From: JBEDUK01 sp963781595
GTDB lineage: Bacteria; Actinomycetota; UBA4738
Direction of reading: 5' to 3'
DNA length: 64,000 bases
Assembly (NCBI GenBank): GCA_963781595.1
Contig: CAWAGG010000001.1
Location: 310,001 to 374,000, forward strand
The notes under the pieces are model-generated. The model was given only the letters and a program-made list of their open reading frames with translations. It ran no database searches and was not told the origin of the DNA. Made by a program: the position numbers and the translations under genes. Each line of letters opens with the position of its first letter. The stretch's first letter is position 1. Positions 1 through 7,987 of this stretch are shown here, piece after piece.

Positions 1-704
1 GCACCTCGCGAACCCGGCCTCCGCGGCCCACGCCAGAGCGACCGCGAAGAGCGCCGCACCGATCCCGCGCCGCCGGGCCTCCGGCTCGACGAAACGGGCC
101 GTCGCAGCGGATCACGTCCGACCCGGCGAGCGCGAGCGTCTCGGCACGATCGGCTCGAACGAGAGGAACCCGATCGGCGAAGGACCGTCGACGGCGAGCC
201 AGACCGGCTGCCTCCGACGCTCCCGCGCGGCGCACGTCGACGCCCTCGGGCGCGCGTGGAGGCGTCAGGTCGCGCACCGTGTCGACCACGACACGTCCGA
301 ACCCGAGGTCATGCCAGGCGGCTTCGCCGTCAGCGTCTCGCGCCCAGAGCGTGACCGTGTGCACCGGTCGAAGCTGCTCGCGCCACACCTCCGACGCGGC
401 GCCGTAGAGCCTCCGCGCCATGTCCGGCTCCGGCGCGACGTGGGGCCCACTCGGGGACGTACGCGACCTCCGCGCCCCAGAAGTGGAACCCGTACGCGCC
501 GATGAACGGGACGACCTCACCGCCTCGAAGGCGGCCACGCCGAGCCGATGGTCCGCGACATCCCGGAGACGGCGCGCCACCTCGCCGGCGTCCTCGAGGT
601 TCGGCCGGAGCAGCGGCTCCTGCGCGCGCGCCCAGCGCGCGCTCGGCCACGAGCGCAGCCGCCGCCTCGACGTGTTCGATGCCGAACGGAACGATCTCCC
701 TCAT
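1..704 (-). CDS. GNAT-family N-acetyltransferase, frame-broken, runs off left edge
   Basis: Acetyl-CoA-dependent acetyltransferase of unknown substrate. No single frame is open. Joining frames gives a start MREIVPFGIEHVEAAA, a middle VPFIGAYGFHFWGAEVAYVPEW, and near the window edge the GNAT acetyl-CoA loop signature RRRGIGAALFAVALAWA. At least three or four single-base shifts are needed, the first an extra base in the GCGCGCG run near 620. The protein continues beyond base 1. A TACGCT hexamer ends 10 nt before the ATG at 704. The conserved residues spread over all frames argue for sequence error rather than decay. Substrate cannot be inferred. Confidence 0.6.
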
Positions 705-714
705 GTCAGCGCGG

Positions 715-720
715 AGCGTA
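715..720 (-). promoter_or_regulatory. -10-like hexamer TACGCT, GNAT gene
   Basis: TACGCT on the minus strand ends 10 nt before the ATG at 704, with no ribosome binding site between. The same hexamer precedes three other genes here at 7-9 nt (25325, 46821, 50765), so a leaderless transcript is inferred. Confidence 0.4.
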
Positions 721-880
721 TATGGCCTGTTCGACGGCGCGTGCTGACCGAAGGTCCGATCCGCGCCGACCGAGCCAACGACCTGACCGTGGGGGTGAGC
801 TGCGGCCGGCCGCCACATCGAACCGGGCTCGCCGGCCTCGTAGCTCAAGGCCGGTGAGCGACCCGTCGCCGTTCGAAGGG

Positions 881-1048
881 CTACCGAGGGTCCGGACCCC
901 TCCTCTTCGGCACGGCGATCCGGAGCGCGATGATGACGCCGGCTCCGACGAGCGCCTCGGCCCAGTTGCGCTGGGCGATCCCGACGACCATGAGCACGAA
1001 ACTGGCGAGCGCGACCGCGATCCCGATCCACGCGAGGCGTTTGTCCAT
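881..1048 (-). CDS. Small two-helix membrane protein (55 aa)
   Basis: A 55-residue protein with two hydrophobic segments (about residues 6-25 and 31-45) separated by AQRNWAEA, and a basic C-terminus KRRGPDPR. The ATG at 1048 follows a GGGAGG-type ribosome binding site about 14 nt upstream, which chooses this start over longer antisense frames. Function unknown; single small membrane proteins of this kind are common in Actinomycetota. It lies downstream of the subtilase, separated by a strong hairpin, so it is probably transcribed separately. Confidence 0.55.
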   Translation of the reverse strand: MDKRLAWIGIAVALASFVLMVVGIAQRNWAEALVGAGVIIALRIAVPKRRGPDPR

Positions 1049-1087
1049 CGCCCGACCGGTCCTCCCGTCGACTGCACCTGTGGGACG

Positions 1088-1119
1088 CGAGCTGCTCGGC
1101 CCGTCAGCCGAGCAGCTCG
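1088..1119 (-). terminator. GC-rich hairpin after the subtilase gene
   Basis: A perfect 13-bp stem, CGAGCTGCTCGGC pairing with GCCGAGCAGCTCG, with a 6-nt loop (CCGTCA), lies 24 nt past the subtilase stop codon. There is no U-tract, as is usual for actinobacterial hairpin terminators. It is well placed to end subtilase transcription before the small membrane gene. Confidence 0.6.
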
Positions 1120-1143
1120 ATCCCACCGAAGGATCCGCCGAAC

Positions 1144-2628
1144 CTACGCGGCCGGCCTCAGATCCGCCTCGAGCTTCCGTGCCTTCGTGACCGCCGCGAA
1201 CGCGTCCACGCGACCGTGGCCCCACACGTCGTTGAACTTCTTGTTCCCACCGCAGGACGTGTTCTTCACGCGGATCGCCGTCGACGACAGGATCTTCTTC
1301 GTCGCGTCGATGTCGCCCCGCAACGCCGGCGCACCGGACCAGATCAGGGCGACCGTCGCCGCGACGTGCGGCGTAGCCATCGACGTCCCGCTCTCCGCGC
1401 CGTAGGTGTTCGTCGGGAGGCTGCTGCGGACGTTCACGCCGGGAGCCGTGATGTCGGGCTTCGTGGTTCCGCCGCCCAGCGGCGACGGGCCCCGACTGGA
1501 GAAGCTCGCGATGACGTTGTTGATGTCGTGCGCGCCCATCGTGTAGCTCTCCGGATACGAGCCCGGGTTCCGCAGCGAACTGCAGGACGGCCCCTCGTTC
1601 CCTGCTGCCCACGCCGGGAACATGCCCGAGGCGATCCAGGCGTCGACCGTGGCCCGGTACCACGTGTCCGAGTCGTCGAAATAGCCCCAGGAGTTGCTGA
1701 CGATGTCGGGGCGGAGTTCCGGCTTCGGCTTCTTGCCGTTCAGTTTCGTCGGCGCGAGCATCCACTGCCCGGAGTCCAGGAGGGCCTGATCGGTGCCGTT
1801 CCCGTTGGGGAGCGCGTCGGCCTCGATCCACTTCGCGCCCGGCGCGACGCCGATCTGGTTCGAACCACCGTCGTCACCGACCATGGTCCCCATGGTGTGC
1901 GTGCCGTGGCCGAACGTATCGCAGGGCTTGCCCGGGCACGCGTGCAGCGGGTCGAACCAGTTGTAGTTGTGGTCGAAGCTGCCGCCGCCCTGGTTCCCCC
2001 GGTACTGCTTGACGAGAGCCGGGTGGTCGAACTGGGTCCCCGTGTCGATGCTCGCCACGACGATGCCCTTGCCGCGGTCCTTGTACTTCTTCCAGACCTT
2101 GTTCGCGCGGATGTTGGAGATGTTCCACTCGATGCCCTCGACCTTGGCCAAGGAGGGCGCCGGCGTGCCCTCGATGACGTGCGCGTTCCATCGGGGGGTG
2201 ATGCGGGCGACCTCCGGCCTGGCGACGATCGCGGCCACGGAGGCCGCGGTCGCGCGATCGACGAGGATCACGTTCGAGGACCAGTACGACGTGAAGCTGA
2301 TGCCGCGTGCGGACAGCAGCGCGCGGACCTGCCGCTGGCTCGCGTTCGCCGTCGCCTTCAGACGGTTCACGACGTAGGCCCCGCGCGCGTTCCAGTTCCG
2401 CATCGACGACGCCGCGGACAGGTCGGCGCGCTGCCGCATCACGATCCAGAAGCTGGTGGCGCCGTGCGCGCCGATCTGCGCGGATACCCGGGCGTCCACC
2501 TTGGCGGCCGGCCCCCTCGGTGAGGTCGACGCCGCCGGAGCGAACGTGACCAGGAGCGCCAGCGTGAGGACGGCGACGGTCGCGACGATCGTTCGGCGCG
2601 CGACCGGAACCGTGGTCGGTCTGGTCAA
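1144..2628 (-). CDS. Secreted S8-family serine protease (subtilase)
   Basis: Extracellular subtilisin-like protease, 494 aa. A basic N-terminus and a hydrophobic stretch (residues 13-33) form a signal peptide. Residues ~60-150 resemble an I9 inhibitor propeptide. The catalytic triad is visible as Asp195 (VASIDTGTQFDH), His241 (GHGTHTMGT) and Ser416 (SGTSMATPH), with oxyanion Asn344 (AAGNEGP). No C-terminal membrane anchor or sorting signal is present, so it is probably released. Cysteine pairs around residues 231-236 and 349 may form disulfides. It is a lone gene followed by a hairpin terminator. Confidence 0.93.
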   Translation of the reverse strand: MTRPTTVPVARRTIVATVAVLTLALLVTFAPAASTSPRGPAAKVDARVSAQIGAHGATSFWIVMRQRADLSAASSMRNWNARGAYVVNRLKATANASQRQVRALLSARGISFTSYWSSNVILVDRATAASVAAIVARPEVARITPRWNAHVIEGTPAPSLAKVEGIEWNISNIRANKVWKKYKDRGKGIVVASIDTGTQFDHPALVKQYRGNQGGGSFDHNYNWFDPLHACPGKPCDTFGHGTHTMGTMVGDDGGSNQIGVAPGAKWIEADALPNGNGTDQALLDSGQWMLAPTKLNGKKPKPELRPDIVSNSWGYFDDSDTWYRATVDAWIASGMFPAWAAGNEGPSCSSLRNPGSYPESYTMGAHDINNVIASFSSRGPSPLGGGTTKPDITAPGVNVRSSLPTNTYGAESGTSMATPHVAATVALIWSGAPALRGDIDATKKILSSTAIRVKNTSCGGNKKFNDVWGHGRVDAFAAVTKARKLEADLRPAA

Positions 2629-2824
2629 GAGGGAACCCCCTTCTCATCCGCGACCCGCTCGTGACAGCCACCGGCTGGCGGGCCGAGGCGGGCCCTGTCC
2701 GAAGCTCGGAGGCCCTCTCGGCCTCCGGCTCGCAGCATCATAGCCCCGACCGCGACATCGGACATCTGGGACAGATCAGCGCCCTGGTCCGGGACCGCCG
2801 GCGCTCCGCCTGGGGCGAGGTGGG

Positions 2825-2830
2825 TACCAT
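2825..2830 (+). promoter_or_regulatory. -10-like hexamer TACCAT before treT-like gene
   Basis: TACCAT ends 8 nt before the ATG at 2839 and no Shine-Dalgarno lies between, consistent with a near-leaderless transcript for the trehalose operon. Confidence 0.35.
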
Positions 2831-2838
2831 CGACCGCG

Positions 2839-4095
2839 ATGCTCCCCACCGTTCCGGTCCACCCCCGCCGGCTCGACGAGTACCGCGAGCCGGCGGGCGA
2901 CGAGGCGGTCGACCGGCTCCGCGAGACCGCCGCGCAGCTCAAGGGCGCGCGGATCCTCCATGTCAGCGCGACGGCCTTCCGCGGCGGCGTCGCCGAACTG
3001 CTCCTCAGCCACGTCGGGCTGCTCGGTGACCTGGGCATCGAGGCGTCGTGGCAGGTGCTGCAGGGCTCCGACCGGTTCTCGGCGATCGCCGGCTTCCTCC
3101 TGCACGGCCTCCAGGGCGACCCCGCGCCGTGGGACGAGCGGATGGCATCCGAATTCGAGGGCCTGGCCCGGGAGAACGCCGACCTGCTCGCGGAGGGGCT
3201 CGACCACGACTTCGTCGTCGTCCACGACCCGCAGCCGGCGGTGCTCCTTTCGATGATGGGGGACCGCGCCCGTCCCGGGGGCGCGTGGGTCTGGCGCTGC
3301 CACCAGGACCTCTCGTCGGCCGTGGCGCCCGCGTGGGAGTACCTCGCGCCGTACGTCGCGGCGTACGACGCGGCGGTTTTCACGATGGACGGCTTCGTTC
3401 CCCCAGGCTACCGGGGACCGCCCGTCGCCGTGATCCCCCCGTCGATCGACCCCCTCTCGGCGAGGAACCAGTGGATCGATCCGGACACGATCTACGAGAT
3501 CCTGCACCGGTTCGGCGTCCAGTGGACGCGCCCGATCGTCACGCAGGTGGCGCCGTTCGATCCCTCGAAGGACCCGCTCGGGGTGATCGATGCTTACCGG
3601 CTCGCCCGCGACGAGATCCCGGACCTACAGCTGGCACTGATCGGCTCCGTCGCGCGCGAGGATCCAGAAAGCTGGCACTACCTCGAGGTGACGGAGCGTC
3701 ACCGGGGGGACGATCCGAACGTGTTCGTCCTGTCGAACCTGCAGGGGGTCGGTCACCTCGAGGTCAACGCGTTCCAGCGCGACTCGCGCGTGATCCTGCA
3801 GAAGTCCCTCCGGGAGGGCTTCGGCCTCACGGTCTCGGAATCGATGTGGAAGGGCACGCCGGTGATCGGCGGGGACGTCGGCGGCATCCGGCTGCAGATC
3901 GAAGACGGCGTCTCCGGGTACCTGGTCGATTCGGTCGAAGGGTGCGCCGGCCGCCTCGTCGAGCTCGTGGGCGACGAGGAGCTGCACGACCGTATGAGCG
4001 AGGCCGGACGTCGGCGGGTCCGCGAGCGGTTCCTCACGCTGCGCGAGATCGACGACACGCTCGCGTTGTTCGCCGCGATCGGGAGCGAACCGTGA
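2839..4095 (+). CDS. treT: TreT-like trehalose synthase / trehalose phosphorylase-type glycosyltransferase (GT4)
   Basis: A 418-aa GT-B glycosyltransferase. The N-terminal domain begins after a short lead with ILHVSATAFRGGVAELL, typical of TreT, which makes trehalose from NDP-glucose and glucose. The C-terminal Rossmann domain carries the donor-binding region KSLREGFGLTVSESMWKGTPVIGG (E-x7-E motif) near residues 315-340. The size fits the family. Its stop overlaps the start of otsA (GTGA), so the two are translationally coupled. A related trehalose phosphorylase activity cannot be excluded from sequence. Cytoplasmic; likely osmo- or desiccation protection. Confidence 0.85.
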   Translation: MLPTVPVHPRRLDEYREPAGDEAVDRLRETAAQLKGARILHVSATAFRGGVAELLLSHVGLLGDLGIEASWQVLQGSDRFSAIAGFLLHGLQGDPAPWDERMASEFEGLARENADLLAEGLDHDFVVVHDPQPAVLLSMMGDRARPGGAWVWRCHQDLSSAVAPAWEYLAPYVAAYDAAVFTMDGFVPPGYRGPPVAVIPPSIDPLSARNQWIDPDTIYEILHRFGVQWTRPIVTQVAPFDPSKDPLGVIDAYRLARDEIPDLQLALIGSVAREDPESWHYLEVTERHRGDDPNVFVLSNLQGVGHLEVNAFQRDSRVILQKSLREGFGLTVSESMWKGTPVIGGDVGGIRLQIEDGVSGYLVDSVEGCAGRLVELVGDEELHDRMSEAGRRRVRERFLTLREIDDTLALFAAIGSEP

Positions 4096-5546
4096 ACCGG
4101 CAGGCTCGCCCGATCCTGATCGCGTCGAACCGCGGCCCGGTCTCCTTCGTCCGTGACGGGGACGGCCTCGTCCCGACGCGCGGCGGCGGCGGCCTGGTCA
4201 CGGCGCTGACCGGCGCGCTGCACCGGACGGGTGGGCTCTGGATATCGAGCGCGATGTCCGACGAGGACCGCGAGGTGGCATCCCAGGGCGCGATCGACGT
4301 GCCCGACGACGGACCCGGGACGTCGCTCCGGTTCCTGTGCTTCGATCCGCAGACCTACGAGGGCTATTACAACGGGATCTCGAACCGCATCCTGTGGTTC
4401 GTCCATCACTACCTGTGGGACATCCCGCGCGCGCCGCGGTTCGACCTCGACACGCGCGAGCACTGGGCGGCGTACCGTCGCGTGAACCGGGCCTTCGCCG
4501 AGGCCCTGGTCGAGGAGTCGGCGCGCGTCGGCGACGAGCCGGTCCACCTGATCCAGGACTACCACCTCTCGCTCGTGCCGAAGCTGGTCCGCAGGCGGAT
4601 GCCCGACGCGCGGATCTCGCACTTCTCGCACATCCCGTTCGCCGGGTCGACCTACATCCGGCTCCTGCCCACCTGGATGAGCGAGGAGCTCCTCACGGGC
4701 CTGCTCGGCGCTGACGTGCTGGGGTTCCAGGCGGATCACTGGGCCGACAACTTCCTGCTCGCGTGCCGAACGCTCGCCGGGACCCGCGTCAACCTGCGTC
4801 GGCGACTGGTCATGTGGGAGGGCCGCGAGGTCCGCGTCCGCGTGTACCCGGTCACGATCGACCGCGCGGAACTCGAGGCCACGGCCGTCGAACCGGCCGT
4901 GCTGGCTGCCAGGGAGGATCTGGCGCGCTGGCTCGGGGGCGCGACGCTGATCCTGCGGGCCGATCGGGTGGAGCTGTCGAAGAACCTGATCCGCGGGTTC
5001 CTCGCCTACGAGGAGCTCCTGGTCCGTCACCCGCAGTACCGCCGCCGCGTGAAGATGTTGGTGTTCCTCGATCCGTCGCGCGAGGACGTTCCCGAGTACC
5101 AGGCGTACTCGCGCGAGTGCATCGCGACGGCCGAACGGGTCAATCGAGACTGCGGCGAGGACGGGTGGGAGCCGATCCACCTCGAGATCGACGCCGATCG
5201 GTCGGTGCTGCTGGCGGCGCTCGGCCTCTACGACGTCCTGCTCGTGAACCCGGTCTTCGACGGCATGAACCTGGTGGCGAAGGAGGGCCCGGCGCTGAAC
5301 GAGCGGCGCGGCGTGCTGGTGCTCTCGCAGAACGCGGGGGCGCTGGCCGAACTCGGGCGCTTCGCGTTGCCCATCAACCCGTTCGACGTCGGGCAGACGG
5401 CGGACGCGTTGCACACGGCGCTGGTCATGGGCGAGGGCGAACGCGGACGCCGCGCCCGCGGCCTCCGGGCCGCGGTCCTGAGGACCAGCCCGCAGCGTTG
5501 GATCGCGCATCAGCTCCAGGACGTGGACGCGGCCTGGAACGTGTGA
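4092..5546 (+). CDS. otsA: Trehalose-6-phosphate synthase (GT20)
   Basis: Transfers glucose from an NDP-glucose donor to glucose-6-phosphate to form trehalose-6-phosphate. 484 aa from GTG 4092, which overlaps the TGA of the preceding gene; the frame is open further upstream but only as a shadow of that gene. Family signatures visible are ASNRGPV with GGGGLVTAL at the N-terminus, WFVHHYLWD, QDYHLSLVPKLVRR, SHFSHIPFAGS, RADRVELSKNLIRGFLAYEELL and the donor-site region NPVFDGMNLVAKEGPALN. No trehalose-6-phosphate phosphatase (otsB) lies in the window, so it must be elsewhere. Confidence 0.93.
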   Translation: MNRQARPILIASNRGPVSFVRDGDGLVPTRGGGGLVTALTGALHRTGGLWISSAMSDEDREVASQGAIDVPDDGPGTSLRFLCFDPQTYEGYYNGISNRILWFVHHYLWDIPRAPRFDLDTREHWAAYRRVNRAFAEALVEESARVGDEPVHLIQDYHLSLVPKLVRRRMPDARISHFSHIPFAGSTYIRLLPTWMSEELLTGLLGADVLGFQADHWADNFLLACRTLAGTRVNLRRRLVMWEGREVRVRVYPVTIDRAELEATAVEPAVLAAREDLARWLGGATLILRADRVELSKNLIRGFLAYEELLVRHPQYRRRVKMLVFLDPSREDVPEYQAYSRECIATAERVNRDCGEDGWEPIHLEIDADRSVLLAALGLYDVLLVNPVFDGMNLVAKEGPALNERRGVLVLSQNAGALAELGRFALPINPFDVGQTADALHTALVMGEGERGRRARGLRAAVLRTSPQRWIAHQLQDVDAAWNV

Positions 5547-5643
5547 CGGGACCGTCGGCGAGCGATCGTCGGGCCGCGTCGATCGTCGGCGCCGGTCTCC
5601 GGACCGCCCGTGTTCCGTCACGGAGCGGCTGAGGCGCCTTCGC

Positions 5644-5669
5644 GTTTGCCCGACCTCGTCGAGGGGAAT
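5644..5669 (+). promoter_or_regulatory. SigB/SigF-type promoter, DksA/TraR-like gene
   Basis: GTTT at 5644 and GGGAAT at 5664 separated by 16 nt match the sigma-B/F consensus GTTT-N(14-17)-GGGWAW. The start codon follows about 86 nt later. This is the first of nine such sites in the stress island. Confidence 0.6.
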
Positions 5670-5755
5670 GGACGGGTCGGTGTCGCGAGCATCGGTCGCG
5701 ACAGCCGCCCCCGATCCCAGATCACAAACCCGACGGGGAAGGAAGGAGAGCGCCC

Positions 5756-6151
5756 GTGTCCATCCCTCACGCCGAAGACGCGCACGCACGTCTACTGGAG
5801 GAGCGACAGCGATTGGACGCGGTCCGCGACGCGCTCGTCGATCGCGTCGCGGGGCTCCCTGTCAGCCTAAGGAACGCGGAGCTGTCAGCGACGGATCAGC
5901 ATCCGGCCGACGCGGGGACCGAGATGTTCGAACGGGCGAAGGACCTGTCGATCCTGGAACAGGTCGACGCGGAGCTGAGCGCCGTCGAGCGAGCGCTGCA
6001 GCGAGTCGAGGATGGCGGGTACGGCATGTGTGAAGCCTGTGGGGGCCCGATCGGACGCGCGCGCCTGGAGGCCCGGCCGGCGGCCACGCTCTGCATCGAC
6101 GATCAATCTCGTACGGAGCGTATGAGCCGCTCCGATCGCGTCCGGTCGTAA
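5756..6151 (+). CDS. DksA/TraR-type zinc-finger-like protein with a degenerate finger
   Basis: A 131-aa protein with a coiled-coil N-terminal half (many EERQRL and EQVDAELSAVERALQRVE heptads) and a C-terminal DksA/TraR region GGYGMCEACGGPIGRARL. The second metal half-site reads LCIDDQ, so only three of the four cysteines of the C4 finger remain. GTG 5756 is preceded by GGAAGGAGAG. DksA/TraR proteins bind RNA polymerase secondary channels; in Actinomycetota such proteins are often stress-induced. The SigB-type promoter upstream fits that. Whether zinc is bound is uncertain. Confidence 0.75.
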   Translation: MSIPHAEDAHARLLEERQRLDAVRDALVDRVAGLPVSLRNAELSATDQHPADAGTEMFERAKDLSILEQVDAELSAVERALQRVEDGGYGMCEACGGPIGRARLEARPAATLCIDDQSRTERMSRSDRVRS

Positions 6152-6196
6152 TGAAGCTTTACCATCCCCCACGTTGCTGACGTGTGAAATGCACAT

Positions 6197-6223
6197 GTTT
6201 GGCTCGACCGACCGCTGGGGAAT
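6197..6223 (+). promoter_or_regulatory. SigB/SigF-type promoter, small membrane protein genes
   Basis: GTTT at 6197 and GGGAAT at 6218 with a 17-nt spacer (16 nt if GGGGAA is taken as the -10). The downstream start codon is at 6272, leaving a leader of roughly 40 nt. Confidence 0.55.
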
Positions 6224-6271
6224 CGAAGACGACGAAGAGTTCCGACGGATATCGAAAAGAAGGGAGAAGCG

Positions 6272-6439
6272 ATGCCCTATTACGTGGACGATGACCCACG
6301 GATGCGGCCACCGGTGGCACCCGAGGAGCCCGGCAGCGGTCTCGTCGGATACGCCGCGATCAAGTACACGGCGATCGTCGTGATCGTCCTGGCGATCCTC
6401 GCGTTCGTTGCCTGGTACGTGATCCCACGCCTCGGATGA
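6272..6439 (+). CDS. Small single-span membrane protein (55 aa)
   Basis: Reads MPYYVDDDPRMRPPVAPEE, then a glycine-rich lead and one hydrophobic helix at residues ~30-52 (IVVIVLAILAFVAWYVI), ending PRLG. Preceded by the ribosome binding site AGGGAGAAG. The acidic, proline-rich N-terminus probably stays cytoplasmic. Function unknown. It lies 31 nt ahead of another small membrane protein and behind a SigB-type promoter, so the pair is probably a stress-induced operon. The frame is too short to be found by length alone, but RBS, promoter and helix agree. Confidence 0.6.
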   Translation: MPYYVDDDPRMRPPVAPEEPGSGLVGYAAIKYTAIVVIVLAILAFVAWYVIPRLG

Positions 6440-6470
6440 GGCGTGCCCTCCGATCCGAAAGGAGCACCAC

Positions 6471-6656
6471 ATGCTCGCGATAGGGATCGATCTGCTCGCG
6501 AAGGGTTCGGCCTATCTGAACCTGCTCTGGATCATCGCCGTCATCCTGGTGATCGCCGGGATCGTGAGCCTGTTCCGAGGCGCGGTGCTGGCCGGGATCG
6601 TGCTGATCGCGGTCGGACTGCTGATCGGCCCAGGCGGTGTCAGCGTCTTCTCGTGA
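6471..6656 (+). CDS. Small hydrophobic two-helix protein (61 aa)
   Basis: Two membrane helices (about residues 17-36 and 39-54) joined by a short RGA turn, ending GPGGVSVFS. A clear GAAAGGAG ribosome binding site precedes the ATG at 6471. Function unknown. It sits directly downstream of the 55-aa membrane gene and probably shares its SigB-type promoter. Confidence 0.6.
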   Translation: MLAIGIDLLAKGSAYLNLLWIIAVILVIAGIVSLFRGAVLAGIVLIAVGLLIGPGGVSVFS

Positions 6657-6686
6657 ACGGACGCTCCAGCCCGGTGACGAGGCTGG

Positions 6687-7010
6687 CTACTCGGGTGGGG
6701 ATCTCCGGAACGCGTCGGCGTGGTCGGAGACACGCTCGCGGAACGTCCGCGCCGGCGCTCCGACGACGTGGGCCACGGTTGACGTCGTGTCCGGTGTGGC
6801 GAGGAGAGAACGACGCCCCGCCGGGTGGCCGACGCGAGACGCTCGACGACGGCCGGAGCGGTGGTGAGCGGCGCGGTCCAGACGAGGAACACTGCACCCA
6901 CGCCCTGCAACGCCGGGTCAAGCGAGTCGGGCTCGGTGAAGTCGCCCGCCACGACCTCGACAGGACTGCCCGATCTCCTTCTGGTCCCGCCGTGGCGTGG
7001 GAGGCGCATC
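6687..7010 (-). pseudogene. NmrA-like NAD(P)-binding oxidoreductase remnant
   Basis: One minus frame encodes VEVVAGDFTEPDSLDPALQ, then GVGAVFLVWTAPL and the strand VVLSS, typical of the NmrA/atypical SDR core. It then passes, in another frame, to VAHVVGAPARTFRERVSDHA followed by DAF and a stop at 6687, which is the usual C-terminal end of this family. The first Rossmann strand (GxxGxxG) and roughly the middle 150 residues are missing. This truncation plus internal deletion is unlike the single-base shifts elsewhere and indicates true decay. Confidence 0.55.
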
Positions 7011-7041
7011 AGACCTGCGCGACCGCACCTCGGGGAGGGCC

Positions 7042-7518
7042 TCAGATCCCTCGATCCGTGAGGGCGTCCACCGTGGGACGCGGACCGCCGTGGTCCGCGT
7101 CGGACACGAACGACAGGGTGACTCGCCCTTCGTCGTCCCGCTCCATCGTGAACGACGACACGATCGCCCGCAGGAGATCGGTCCCCCACCGTGCATCGAG
7201 CTCCGCATCGGCGGGTTCGACATCGTCGTCGCCCGTGGCGTCCAGGACGTCGTCGTGGACCGTGTCGTCGAGCTCGGTGCGCACCCCGACGGCGATCCCG
7301 TCGGACGTCGACCGGATGGTCAGCTGGATCGCGGTAGGCGATCGCGCCTCGCGGAGCGCGATCGCGCACGCCTCTGAGATCGCGAGGCGGATGTCCTCCA
7401 CGGCGTCGTCGCGTGCACCGAGTTGACGCGCGGCGGCGACGCCGAAGAGCCGAGCGGTCGCGAGGTACGCGCCGGTCGCTGGGATCGAGAGACGGAGGAG
7501 CCCTGCGTCCGGGTCCAC
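7042..7518 (-). CDS. RsbW-like HATPase-fold regulator, degenerate
   Basis: A 158-aa protein of the anti-sigma/serine-kinase (RsbW) fold. The segment DDAVEDIRLAISEACAIAL aligns with the ATP-binding N-box, but the position of the Mg-coordinating Asn is Ile. An acidic insert (DDTVHDDVLDATGDDDVEPAD) replaces the usual G1 lid region. A short WGTDLLRAIV helix stands for the G2 box. It starts 7 nt after the STAS antagonist stop, so the two form an rsbVW-type operon with a SigB-type promoter. Kinase activity is doubtful; it may only bind partners. Confidence 0.75.
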   Translation of the reverse strand: MDPDAGLLRLSIPATGAYLATARLFGVAAARQLGARDDAVEDIRLAISEACAIALREARSPTAIQLTIRSTSDGIAVGVRTELDDTVHDDVLDATGDDDVEPADAELDARWGTDLLRAIVSSFTMERDDEGRVTLSFVSDADHGGPRPTVDALTDRGI

Positions 7519-7524
7519 GCCGCG

Positions 7525-7863
7525 CTACCCGGTCGCCTCGGCGACGGTCGACCGGACGTCGAAGACCCGATCCAGCCCCGTGATCGCGAGGACGCGGAGG
7601 ATCTGCGGGGACGTGCACACGAGGATCATCTCGCCGGCGTGCTCCTTGGCTCGCTTCAAGCACGAGACCAGGACGCCGAGGCCCGTCGAGTCCATGAACC
7701 CGACGTCCTCGAGGTCGACGATCAACCGGAATCGCCCCTGATCCATGAGACTCGCGAGCCGCTCGCGGAGGCGAGGCGACGTGTACGCATCGATCTCGCC
7801 ACGAACGGATAGGACCTCCCAACCGTCAAGGCTCCGCGCGTCGAACGCCAGCTCGATCTCCAT
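7525..7863 (-). CDS. rsbV: Anti-sigma factor antagonist, STAS domain
   Basis: A 112-aa single-domain STAS protein. The regulatory Ser lies in DVGFMDSTGLGVLV (Ser59), the residue phosphorylated by RsbW kinases in partner switching. Unphosphorylated RsbV titrates the anti-sigma factor and frees SigB. The ATG at 7863 is preceded by GAAGGAGGAG. First gene of an operon with the RsbW-like protein, divergent from the sigma factor operon. The SpoIIE-type phosphatase at 9858 is the obvious enzyme to reactivate it. Confidence 0.9.
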   Translation of the reverse strand: MEIELAFDARSLDGWEVLSVRGEIDAYTSPRLRERLASLMDQGRFRLIVDLEDVGFMDSTGLGVLVSCLKRAKEHAGEMILVCTSPQILRVLAITGLDRVFDVRSTVAEATG

Positions 7864-7893
7864 CGGTCTCCTCCTTCGCCCGAGCTCGCAGGT

Positions 7894-7919
7894 GTTCCCC
7901 TTCGCCGGCACCGCGAAAC
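7894..7919 (-). promoter_or_regulatory. SigB/SigF-type promoter of rsbV operon
   Basis: On the minus strand GTTT (7919-7916), 16 nt, then GGGAAC (7899-7894), about 30 nt before the rsbV start at 7863. It faces away from a second SigB-type site at 7938-7963, so both arms of the regulatory switch appear self-controlled. Confidence 0.6.
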
Positions 7920-7937
7920 ATCGCGTTCGCGCGGGAT

Positions 7938-7963
7938 GTTTGCGGGATGGGAGCGCCGGATAG
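7938..7963 (+). promoter_or_regulatory. SigB/SigF-type promoter of the sigma factor operon
   Basis: GTTT at 7938, 16-nt spacer, GGATAG at 7958 (one mismatch to GGGTAT-like -10). The first gene starts at 7988, so the leader is under 20 nt. Indicates positive autoregulation of the sigma factor. Confidence 0.5.
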
Positions 7964-7987
7964 CATACGTCGAGGACGACGACCGCC

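Noticed and set aside
2823..2828. GGGTAC upstream of the trehalose operon as another SigB-type -10
   Set aside because: No GTTT-like box 15-17 nt upstream, and the overlapping TACCAT fits a leaderless housekeeping start better.
6174..6383. A 69-aa plus frame starting MLTCEMHMFG
   Set aside because: It runs through the SigB-type promoter and out of frame over the 55-aa membrane gene, which has a ribosome binding site and a membrane helix.
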